The position numbers were made by a program, and so were the translations under genes. A stretch of DNA of 64,000 nt from Trichoplax sp. H2 (lineage: Eukaryota > Placozoa > Uniplacotomia > Trichoplacea). The stretch covers positions 1 through 64,000 of the forward strand of contig NOWV01000219.1 of NCBI GenBank assembly GCA_003344405.1. The letters run 5' to 3'. Under the pieces are notes generated by a model that was not told the DNA's origin, did not search any database, and saw only the letters and a list, made by a program, of their open reading frames with translations. Below, piece after piece: positions 25,340 to 37,137 of the stretch (position 1 is its first letter; every line of letters begins with the position of its first letter).

Positions 25340-28300
25340 TTATATTTTAGTCTCTTCATCTAAATTTTTGGTCTCGGCGATGCGTAAGCTGGGTTGGTGT
25401 AAATTAAAGAGTTAATTTTACCATTAATGAGATTGAGTAAATGAAACTGAAATTGAAGTTAATTCCTTACCTATCTCTGTTTCTTCCAGTGACATCGTAC
25501 TATAATGATAATTTAAAAAACGTATTTGAGATAGATTAACACGCCTTTATATTCTTATAAAATATTTGCAATTAATATTTGTTAACTCAAATTGATCTAG
25601 TCAAAGCTTTCTTAAATCAATTTGCCTGAAATATCTCGAAATAGATTAAGGTTTAAAGCTGACCTTTAAGCTAGTAAAAATGCACAGTATGAAAAGGGTG
25701 ATACCCTATTGAGTAATAAACAGTGAAAAATGATTGTATTAGCTTTACTGTCATATATTAATTATTCTTATGAAGAAAAAACCCTAACCTGTAAGGCAAT
25801 TAAAACGTCAAATATGTAGAAAAATATTTCATCCAACTTCTGTCGATAGTTTAAACCCGTAATAATATAAGCTCCAAACATGGAAATCATCAGTATCAGT
25901 AACAGTATGATATGTTTTCTGAAAAGAGTAAGCATAAAAAAGTGCAGTCAAATACTAAATCTTCGAGATAAAGTAATAATAATACTAAATGTGTGATCAA
26001 CTATTAGGTGAATATCCTGCTTTGATTTATCTAATGCTATAATATTAACCATTATTTCATGCTGAACTTGGGACCGTATTGGCGAGATAAAATCAAAAGC
26101 ATTTATTAAAATTAGTATATTGGCTTACTTACGAAATATTTTTTCGGGTGTATTTCGTTGTACTGGCATAATATTTATAGATTGATACAAAGTATACGAC
26201 CAGGGCAACCTAGTTATGCACAATTTTGAATTTATTAGATATTTCTTTAATATTGTAAGGACTAAGAATTTAGCTTTATTTGATTGCAGACGACAAGAAA
26301 TCGCAACAACTGCTAGATTATCATTACAAAGGCAAAGACAGCCACCGGGACTAGAAAGGTTAGCGATAAGTTATTGTTGTTGCTCAACCAACATCTGTAA
26401 AAAAAGTCAAGTATTAAGCATCAATTAATAACTAGTTCTAATTATATTTTCTGTATAATTAGGATAAAGGTTTAGTTAGTAAGCTAGATCATTTGTATAA
26501 TTCGGTGAAAGCAATTAGGTATCCTAATTAATAGTGGTATCGCATAGTTGAGACTGCCTCATGGCTTTGGCTCTGGAAGTACTCTAATGGTATAATTTCT
26601 TCATTTGAAGGAGAACGAATGCGTATGATCAAATGTTAGGACTAATTTTAGAAAATTTTTGGCTTAGCTCCGAGATAGTTTGTAATTGGTTTACGTGGAA
26701 TACAGACAAGTAGTATTATCTGATTTTCAAGGAAAGATTTAATTTATCACAAAACAGCGCATTTCAAGAACGCATAGGCAGCTTGATATTTATAAGTAGA
26801 GTTTGTATGCAAATGTTTCACAATATAATTTATTCCAACTCACGTTTGCGGATTAACATAAATTCTTGAAAAAGCTCCTGCAATAGGTCCAACAATCATA
26901 CCAGGGATTCCTAAATTAGGTATAAATTTAATAACATGATTTCAGTGATATAGAAGGTGCTAATTTTCAAACCTATATACAGTTAAATCCGTTAATTTTT
27001 TTTAAGGTATTCTGGTTATCTTGCATTGTTATACAGTTTACGTTATTATATTTTTTAGTTTTATATAAAATGGCAATACTTATTTCTTTATTTAAACTCT
27101 AAACTAATTCATGATTTGGCTAGTAAAAAAGAATGCGACCGTTGGCATATTATTTAAAGAGATTTGATATTTGCATAATTGTATTTCAACTTTAGAATGG
27201 TAATTATATAATAAACTCTGATAAATGAGAAGCTTTGAAATTTAAAATGAATTATTGGTAACGATTTGTTTTGTGAAATTATTATGAAGCCTTAATTATA
27301 TATTAAAATTCAATGACAAACGTGATTGTTATTCAATGAATCTACGAGTAAGATATAGCGTAAATTAAATGATATTCAAGATAATAGCCTACTTTATAAT
27401 ATTCCACAAAAATTAGCATATTAAGCAATTTAGTAGCAAGAAATATTGTAATTTTTCAGATAGTACTATTTATTACCATAAAATATGATGTTATAATATA
27501 TACGCTATGGTTAGCTAATGGGATAGCTAAATCCCTTGAAAGTAATTTATAAGTCTAATAACAGCAGTTATTGTTTAACGATTTCTATCTAACAAATGAT
27601 CAAAGGCTTCATATGACGACCGAAAACTCCTCCATTTGTCGTGCTATAAAACATTTTAAGACCAAATGTAATTATAGCTGGTAATAGCTACACTTTAAAA
27701 ACTGTTAGCAAGGATTTATCAATTAGCTTATAAAGTAATATATTATAATTTCTAGTTTTAAAAGTTTAAAAGCACTTATGCATATGCTGTAGCCAATAAA
27801 TAATTGCATTACCGTAGGATAAGAGTACTAAACCCAGTTCATTCACTTTGGATTTAGCATTGATTACGCCATTCATATGAAAGTGGACTTCAACAATTGT
27901 CGCCATCGACGCAATCAAAGCGAGATCATGGGTGGTAATAGCAACAGGTAAGCAAAAACTTGCCCACTATATTAAGAATAATTTATAGATTCGATTAAAA
28001 CAATTATTTAAATTTCTACGCTGATTTTGTATGTTCTTTTATAGCGATAGCAAAAGAATTTTTTCTATCTTGGACTTACATTAACTTTAACATTAATAAG
28101 TTGCAGAAATGGGCCAACGATAATCAATATGCTGGCAGCGAATGTAGTAAAGCATAAGTTTATTGATGAAATACTTTTTCTTCCTCGGCTACGGCTTTTA
28201 TTGTGACATTTTCGATAAAATTAAAATTAAAAATTAAAGAAATTGCACGTTGATTTAATTAGTAAATAACATTAATGCAAAAATGAGTGTGATTGAATAG

Positions 28301-31300
28301 ATACCATAGAAAGTTGTGCAAGAAATATCTAGTTAATGATTAATATACGATTTGCAAAATTTGATTTATACATAACTTACATAGCTAAGACAATATGAAT
28401 AATGAGGGTGACTAAGCTACCACCAATGCCAACTGCAAAGCATGGGAATGTTGTCGGAAGTGTAAAGTAAATTGGAGAAATCTATATGGACGGGAAAATT
28501 GAATGAAAAGGCACTTAAATTCACCTTGAATGAACATGGCCATAATCGTAGTCATTATAAGCAGTTAACTAACACAAAGCAAAACATACATTTTATCATA
28601 CTCTACTTACAATTTGTTTTGGTTTAATATATAATAAACCATAAACACCAAATGCGTTGCAGTCACATCTGGATGTTTTAGGATTGGCCACATTATCTTT
28701 AACTCTTGAGCAAGTTTTGTTGTTCCATTTACCGCTGTCATATTCAATGATGGAATGAAAATTAGTCGTACGTACAATTACAAGCGATACAATTTTGAAA
28801 ATCTTCTACTGTATAACAAGGAAGATTCGCTAGAAATTTCCAGACAATTTCAGTAGAGATAGAGCATTAAGCTAAAGGTTATAGTTACTATGCCGTTGTA
28901 TAACTGAACAAAGCTAACAATTTACCAACGACCTATTGCATATACCAACAAATGTCATAATATTCCATAAATAAAATAAGGGCCGATGATTCATATATAG
29001 TGATGATGATATATTAAAATAAAGCATGTAGGCAACGATTTTACCGATAGTCTCTCGATAGACTAACACACTACGAAATTTTATGTTTAAGTGGATATGC
29101 CACAGTTATCAAACGAAATGGGTTAAAATTAGAGTAAACTTATAAAACTGTATTCATATAACTAGTGAAAATCTCATTTCGTAGCAATAGGATGTACAGA
29201 AACTGTACAAGCGTTTATTCTCTTACCTTGTGATATTGAAATATGCACAAATAATTGAAGTTGTACTGATTGTAACCTGTAATCAAAAAATCGATGATAA
29301 ATTTTAAGCAATACGAAGATTAAAGTATTTCTGGAATGTTATAATTGGAAAATTTACGTTAGTTTGGAAGTGTTGATAGTTGATGTAGATATTGCTGAGA
29401 GTTGTATTAGAGATTTTGGGTAAGGTAGTCGCTGATACTACTTCCGATAGCATGGCTAGTTCATTCTCGGCACTTAATTGTATGCTGTTAGGGATACGCG
29501 TATGATTATGTAGCGATAGAAAGAAATAAGGTTACTTTATAATATGATCAATGGTATAATAGAGCATGTTCCAATATTCATTTATAATCTACTTCAAAGC
29601 TAATTTATGATTCAATGCTTGTTTACCTGGAATCAAGATCAGTACGAACTACTGGCCATAGATTTTGTAATGAAGAAAATTTAGAGGCGGCTACTTTAGT
29701 GATTTTTATAACTGGAATGATAAAAAGTGGACAATGCTATTAATTTTCAACTGGTAACTTTACATATGAAAATAGAAAACTTTCATCGGCAATGATTTTA
29801 CTGCCCGATCAATAGTTAAGCAAATGATAATTATGCATCATTGCATGCTAGAACAATTTAACGAATAGGCTAATTTATCGGAGATCCTATCTATGGCTGG
29901 TTTCTACTAATGAATAAATACAAACCATTATTAGCAGCAAATAAGTTATCGTTGAAACTTAAGCTGGTAGTGGTTAAGAATTGAGTTGTACTTGAAGCAT
30001 ACGGTATAGTTATGACGGAAGTATTAGCATTGGTTGATTGAATGTATGAATCTGAAGCAGCATATGATTAAAAAGTGTTACAATTAGATTTAGGCATACA
30101 TACGGCTATATAAAGCACTAAAATATTGATTCCATGAAGTACATAAAATAGTATTTGTTGTATTTTTATCCGTGTTCTTACGATAGGTATTCTTATTTAT
30201 GGCTAAAGATTGGCCAGAAAAGTTAGTTTTAAGTCCAATATCGTTTAAACTCTGAATTAAGGTGGCGAGCCTTGCGCTATTCTGCAAAATTAAAAATGAA
30301 CATTACATTAGAAATTTCTTATTTATTTCTTTAGCTATTGCTGCGTAGTTATTTATAGCTTAATAACGTTATTGCGTTTCGCTCATAGATTCGATTCACT
30401 CAAAATGGCAAGGATAGACAGCATCTCTAGCGACTTACTGCTTGCTTAGTGATATAGCTCCATCCATTAGCATTGTCAGCGTTTATGATATTTTGAACAG
30501 CTGTAGCTATGGACTAGACAAAATTTGAATGTTATATCGTATAACAGAATTTCTAAAGCTACACATTTAATTTATTTTTTTATAAACTTACCATTGATTG
30601 GGTTGCACTGTAATTTGTCGCTAGAGACGATAGCCCCTGTATAATATTGGTTGCTGTATTTAAATCTCCAGTTAATAAGGGCATCGCCTTTGTATAGGTT
30701 AGTGCTGGCCCTAGACTATTAATAATTTGATTTATTGCGCTTGCTCGAATTGAACTGGATGAATTCTAGTTTAAAAATAAAATAAAATTTATCTCGTGTG
30801 ACATAAATATCTTCGAATAAAAGTCCTAAACATCGTAATGCTAGAAAGATTAATATCGTAGGAATAATAAACGTTATCATGATTAATATCAAAGTTATAG
30901 CATAAATTTGAGAGAGTACTATAAAATTGCCAATGTAATGATCTATTAATTATTTACTAGCTACAGCTTCCTGAAAATGTATTCATGTAAAAGAATGACT
31001 ATATAGTAGTTTTCACATTATACGTTGAAGAAAATGAATGAATGCTACTGACATAGTTATCCATTTTAAACCAAAACAAAGGTGCTATACAGTACCTTAA
31101 TCCAGGAGTTTAGGAGCATAAGCTGTCCTCTAATACAGTTTAAAAAATTAGGTTCCTCCCATCCATGTGAATTATTACCGAAATAAATACAGCGACGTGT
31201 AGCGGTACCTTGTCAACATAAAAAAGTGATCTGTTATGTGAGATTAAAGGATTACAATTTCAATCCTTTTAAGAAATAGCTTACAAATACATTTAATTGT

Positions 31301-33306
31301 CTGACATTAGGGCCAGCATAACATACCGATTGCTTGATACGGGCACTTTTGTGAAGTTGTAGAGGTTGGACGAGAGATTTGCCATACTACATCCTTATAA
31401 TTGTCGCTTTGACAAATGGAAGAACCTATTAGGGTAATACAATATTTAATATCACCAAAGGTTGGATATTGAAACAAATTATCGATTGGCTTATCATGCA
31501 CTATTATTTAATGACTACTCTGACATGCAGAAAAATTTTATAGGCTATAATAAGAATCTTTTTCAGAATTATAAGTAATTGTAGATTAATACGTTATAAA
31601 GTATGATGTAAGTTTGCAGCTCGCATGCTTGCAATTGTGGTAGAGATAAGTAGAGAAGTAGACATTTTTAGTGTTATAAATGAAGAGAAATTTACTCTAG
31701 TACAAGATATAAATACTCCGGATGAGACATACGACTTTCCAGACTATATATGATTACAAATCATAAATCAAAGCTAAAAATTTGCCTAGAATATCTATTT
31801 CATTAGGATACTTTGATTTTGATATCAGAGTACTTGTTATTTTCAAACATAAAGTTTATTAAATTCTACTGACCTTGAGCAATGACTGTAATATTAATTT
31901 GAGCAGATGTAGAACCGATTTTGTTAGCTGCTATACATTTAGCTATCTGATACGGACTTGGATATGCGATACTTAAAAGTTTAAGTTCTGAAGATGTTGG
32001 CGCATTCACAATGGACAACGAAGAATTTGCTATTATCATGTAAAAATGCTCGCTATTAGTTGTCGCTATATGTGAAAATACTCTATTAAACCTGAAGATT
32101 TTCCCCAGTTTTACGTATAAACTCATTCTATTACCTGATACAGTTTTATCGTCAATTACCCAAGTAAAATTGACTGTTGTTGAAACATCGCCCATTCCAT
32201 TATTCGTAGTTATAAGGAAACAATTTATAGCAATGTTACTTCCTTGTAAACCATTTGCACCAAATACTTGAATGACTGGAGCAATTTCTAGTCCTACCAA
32301 TAGTTCATATCACAATTATTGACATACAGTTATTCTTAATGAAATGATAGACTACCTTTTATTGTGCCCAGTAGTCTAATAAGTCGGTATCTATTTGATG
32401 GACTTACTTTTATCGCAGTATTGGCCCGTGTAATTCGGATCGCAAGAGCAACTCTTAATGCCTGACTGCGAGGTCACGTTGTTGCCATTACAGCATACAT
32501 TTGCTGGGCAAGAGGCTAATAATCATAAAATGTTTGGCGGGAAGTTATTCAAATTGTAAATTCGTTTTGGTGAAACATTTTTCAGTAATGAATAGATTCA
32601 AAAAAAATAATTTACAACTAGCGGAATCCTATTCGCTTCTATTGAAAACTCTTACTATGATACAGAACAGACTATAAACTGATTGCAGCTATTTTCGTTA
32701 AAAAGGGCATGGTTTTAAAAAGATTTAGAAGCTGATATTCAATGAGTAAAGGTCTCCTCCATTTATTAATGATTATGGATGGTTATTGTTGTATCTAAAT
32801 TGTAATTGCACATCAATTCTTAAACTTTAACTATCATTAAGTGATATTTATAGCTAAAAGTACAAATTTTGCTCTTGTCTTTTCCATAAATCAACTAAAT
32901 TACGTTGTATTCTCTTCAAGAAAAAATAATCAGTCATAATTTGTTGCAAAAATCCATTTGAATCGTACTTTAAACAATATTACCTACTCGTTTAACTACA
33001 TACTTACCACATTTGACATCATAGATTAAGGCAGACTAAAATATAAAAGCAAGAAAGATTAGCTTCATTACCATGGCCAATAAAGATGATCATAATCAAT
33101 TTAATGGTTGACAACATTAGTATCCCAGCTAAGTGCGACAAACCATTTTACTTTTCTAATTTATACCGACGGTAGCAATTGCTCATCAATCTTATAACAT
33201 CGAGCATGGAAAAGATCAATTAAGCGATAAATAACATCTACCTGTCGGTTCGACTTACCAGTATAGCAAAGCATAGAAAATGCTTGATTAAGCCACTACT
33301 TTTCAT
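25340..33306 (-). CDS. Adhesion G-protein-coupled receptor (24 exons)
   Basis: Plasma-membrane adhesion-class receptor, 852 aa. Exons: 33259-33306, 33008-33035, 32408-32515, 31874-32293, 31327-31500, 31096-31208, 30592-30765, 30439-30513, 30182-30281, 29926-30051, 29627-29711, 29358-29466, 29227-29276, 28611-28734, 28381-28481, 28080-28188, 27813-27966, 26844-26910, 26328-26394, 26133-26209, 25789-25918, 25664-25705, 25471-25499, 25340-25388. Phases close to 2559 nt. Order: signal peptide from MKSSGLIKHFLCFAIL; EGF-like domain about 25-61; Ig domain 62-201 (C86, W106, C181); HormR about 240-285 with GTATRRCIYF; GAIN about 300-578 with GPS C530, C545, C560, C562; seven helices from about 588, with CWLS before TM5 and FFYIFDVLIALQ in TM7; short tail ending DEETKI. 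The GPS lacks the cleavable H-L-T/S (reads DCNAFGVYG). Acceptors of exon 12 and exon 17 are my choice among alternatives. Ligand unknown. Confidence 0.94.
27589..27687 (-). other. TM4-like open frame inside a receptor intron
   Basis: Within the intron between receptor exons 17 and 18 a 32-codon open stretch reads LLPAIITFGLKMFYSTTNGG and then VFGRHMK. It resembles the fourth transmembrane helix of adhesion receptors (L-P-A-I-I-x-G-x-x-x-x-Y). The exon used in my model (26844-26910, GIPGMIVGPIAGAF) fits the flanking phases. This one can be joined to exon 17 from an internal AG, but I found no donor in the phase needed for exon 19. It may be an alternative exon, a dead exon copy or chance. Confidence 0.25.
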
Positions 33307-33789
33307 AATTTTCAACTCCTTTTCCTTGGCTGTATCAATCGCTATGACAGAAGATAATCAGACTATAAGTAAAGCTTAGCTTTACCTTCTCCTATCGCAA
33401 CGATTAATTTCTATTTATCATTTCTGGAAAAATGGCAAAACTATTTACAGTTACCTTGAATGAAAATAATGCTCCCGTAATCGATGAACTTTGAGTCCTA
33501 TCTTCACAACGGCGACTAGTATTAATTGACTGCCAGGCAAGCCAGTTTATATGCTTGGGCGTCAGCAATTTTCCAAGTGATTTAAGTCTATTCATAACCT
33601 TGACTAGTGGTGTAGAAACGAGCCTGCAATCATCCGCGAGACAATACTGGGCGTTTTCAATATTGATTATTATGAGGCATAACGCTCAGTGTTATCTATC
33701 ATCTTGAATTACTTTCGTTGATTTCGTCGATGACGTCATAACGTCTTGAATGCAAGGGCATAATAGATAAGTAATAACAAAGGGCATTA

Positions 33790-35095
33790 TCTAACGGCAT
33801 CCATTAGTTTATTTTAATATAGCAGTAAATAAAATTTCTGCTATATACAGTAGTTTATCAAGGCACCATTGACGAGAAATCTTGCTATAAACTGTATTGT
33901 ATGTGGGTGAAAAGCTGATCAAGCATGAATGGATTACTATAAGCATTATGATGTTGTTACCGCATTTATTTAAAAATCCGCCATTTTAAAAAATCACTAG
34001 GCATTTTGTAAAATGACAGATTTTTAAGAATGACGGTAACAATTTTATAGGATAGTGAAGACTGTTTAAAAACTCGTCCATAGTGCACTTATAGATCGTA
34101 AAGACATCCGTGATGAAAGAATATTTACTTCAAACTGTATTGTGTGAAAAACTAATCATGCATGAATGAATTGATCTGGAAGCCATGATATTACAGAGCT
34201 ATAAAATAGGGTTTAAAAGACTCACGGATATTGCAGTTATAGACTATAGAGGCATCAGTGATGAGAAATCTTGCTGTTGATTGTATTAAGAGTGAAAAAC
34301 TGATCAAGTATGAATGGATTACTACAGGAGTCGTGATATTATACGAGAGTAAAGAAAAGACTAGTTAAGACTCCGGCATATTGCAATTATAGGTCGTAAA
34401 GGCATCAGTGGTCAGGAATCTGGCTGTAAACTGTATTTGTATTTACATGAAAAACTGAGCAAGCATGAGTGGATTACAATAGGAGTCGCAATATTAACGA
34501 CAATTGCGAAATTATGATGTAATAAGGAAGTAAAGTAAAAACTTTAACGACTCATCGATATTGCTGTTTGAGGTCAATACTGTAGATCCAATCACCAAAA
34601 TCACCCGTATGCTTTATCTTTCGCTTAATTCGGCAATAAATAGAATTTCTACTATGGGTCACAAAAGTATCATTATGAGAAATTTGCAACAGACTTCATT
34701 GTACATGTGTGGTTAACTAAAACAGCATGAATGGATAGCACTGCGAGTTGTTATGATAGCGGAGTAAAGTAAAGATTTTCTTAAAGATGTACAAAGATAT
34801 TGCTGTTACGGTCTAACTTACATATCTATATTATAGATTCATCCACCAAAAGCTTTGCACAAATAGGGTTGTACTATGGACCATAAAGGTATCAGCGATG
34901 AGAAATCGTGCTGCAGATTGTACTTATTTTATGTGTGTGAAAAGCCAATCGAGCGTGAATTGACTAATATAGAAGTCGTGGTATTATAGGGAGTAAAAAC
35001 CAAGCTCTAAAAAGAGCTTAGTGATATTGCGCTTAGAAGCCATTACTGTAGATTTAGCCACTAAAATCATCCGTACGCGCTATCTTTCGTTAGAT
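33790..35095 (+). repeat. Degenerate tandem repeat family, about six copies
   Basis: The phrase ggcatcagtgatgagaaatc followed by ttgctgtaaactgtatt and ctgatcaagcatgaatggat recurs in diverged form near 33850, 34090, 34238, 34388, 34652 and 34873. Some copies are preceded by a second module: actgtagatttagccac, atcatccgtacg and ctatctttcgtt (about 34580 and 35045). Spacing is irregular, roughly 150 to 265 bases. No long open frame runs through the copies. Confidence 0.75.
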
Positions 35096-35621
35096 TTTTT
35101 GTATTCATTAAGTACGATGCTCTACTTTATTTCTGGCTGGAAATGAGAGTTACTTTATGGTGTTGCTACATTAATGTTTAGTCGATTTATATAAGGCAAT
35201 ATACAATTAGAATGGGCTCGATGACAATATTAAAAGTTAATTGCTTATGATACACCGCACTTGATCTTAATCGTAGATGATTCTTAGCGTATATTGACAG
35301 AATTATATTTGTGATCAGATTTAGTAAGTAAACTCTGACTACATATTTATAGCTTAACAATACAACCTACCAGCAATAAGATAATAAAGAAAGTAAATAA
35401 ATTATTTACTGTGTCAGAAAAATTCGCATTATCGATCGGTATCATTTCTATTTATATCTGAAATTCACCGCATTCTATCTAAGTTTGTACTTTATTCAGC
35501 TGATTCCATAAATTACGATGTTTAAGAAAATCTTGAGATCTATAAAAATAATTAAAACTAGTTGATCAAATTTTGATGTATGTTAAGACTGATTATTATA
35601 TTATGATGATATATCAATATC

Positions 35622-36098
35622 ATATTACATCTCTGTAGTCTGGTCACTTCATATCTGTGATGAAGTCAATAATTTCATTAAATTATTTCTAACTAGACGT
35701 GGCAAATGAATATGAGACTCACTATTATTAGGTGATAATGGAAATTATGTGCGAGTGTGAAAGTATTAATGAANNNNNNNNNNNNNNNNNNNNTTTTTGT
35801 TTTGAAATAAATTGTTGTTCGGTTATTTCCCCAAATTTTATTTGGTGTCAAAGTATTAGCGTTAAGTCGACCGGAGTGCAACGAAAGTAGAATCAAAGTT
35901 TGTTAAAGTTTCGTAGCTTGATCTCTACACATTTCATTTCATTACAATATTACATCTCTGTAGTCTGGTCACTTCATATCTGCGATGAAGTCAATAATTT
36001 CATTAAATTATTTCTAACTAGACGTGGCAAATGAATATGAGACTCACTATTATTAGGTGATAATGGAAATTATGTGCGAGTGTGAAAGTATTAATGAA
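35622..36098 (+). repeat. Duplicated gap flank enclosing a displaced fragment
   Basis: 35622-35773, directly left of the N run, is repeated almost exactly at 35950-36098. Between them, right of the gap, lies 35796-35946, which matches 475-624 at the left end of the window. The arrangement is what a scaffolder produces when a small chimeric contig is inserted at a gap. Confidence 0.85.
35774..35793. other. Assembly gap (20 N)
   Basis: Run of N of nominal size, flanked by the duplications described at 35622-36098. Confidence 0.99.
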
Positions 36099-37137
36099 CT
36101 GATGATAGATTATTTTAATGCCTGACTAACAATTAGTTATGATAGGCTAATGATGGCTATCTTACAATGACGTCGTCATGTAGCAACTATTTCTAAGAAA
36201 TTAGATGAGCTAGTACGGGAAATTTCATAATTAATATGTATAGAAATCTTAGCTCAATTTTAGATGACTAGTATGAAGAGAAATATTTACTGGATTATGA
36301 GAGTTTATCAGTTGTTATTTTGAAATCGATATAAATAACGTAGATATATGAGATAGCAGATTAAGAAAAGGAAAACAGATATAGAAGCAGTGATCTGTTA
36401 CTGGTTGTCTATTTCCATTTTATCTAATACTTCGCAACCCTATTTACTGTATGTAATAAACAATACTATACTGGAATTCCAAGGAAGGTTATTTATTATG
36501 TAAAAAGAAGAAGGACAGTATTTTAGAAGAGAGCATTACAACCCGAATATTTATTATTATTTCCATAGTTTCAGAAAACGTCCGATACTTCTTTTATGCA
36601 AGCGCACATATCGAGACTGAATAATAATATCTGCTAACATCACCCTATCTGACATAAATATCATAATATTTCAATTTTACCATTATTTCCATTATTTTAA
36701 GAAGTTATGCTGATGTATATGAACTAGAACGAATGCGAAATCGGTCATTTTGCAAAATGTCTTCGTTCATATATATCGAGACTGAAGTGTAATATTTATT
36801 AAGGTCAGGGTGACAGTATGCTGTATGCAAAGGAGAACATGAGCTAAGTCTCGAAAATTGATAAAAAACAGTCTACCAGAACTATCAAATCATCAATGTA
36901 GCTTCAATACGTATGCAGACTATTTATCATTCGTTCCAAATAGTTTAATGCCTATAGATGATAAATGACGCACAATGACAACTTTATATTACAAAGTAGC
37001 TTGATTTGTATGAATAAAATCTTATCTGTAGTAAAGTACGGAATCATCAAGACAATCAAATACCAGTATCAAGAAATCCCTCTAACTATAATTCTGATAA
37101 ATTTTAATTATATAAGAAGCAAATAATAGGTCAAATT

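Larger units (their letters stand above)
33307..37137. other. Intergenic with degenerate repeats and a gap
   Basis: Upstream flank of the adhesion receptor and downstream flank of the next minus-strand gene. Contains the degenerate repeat family at 33790-35095, the gap at 35774-35793 with duplicated flanks, and a weak repeated phrase (atatcgagactgaa at about 36607 and 36777). A 63-codon minus-strand frame at 33404-33595 has no recognisable domain and is not supported as coding. Confidence 0.55.

Noticed and set aside
26216-26428. Plus-strand 70-codon frame
   Set aside because: It is antisense to receptor exons 19 (TM5) and the adjoining intron.
31866-32300. Ig-like frame as an independent secreted protein
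   Set aside because: It has acceptor and donor sites in phase with the EGF and HormR exons, so it is exon 4 of the adhesion receptor.
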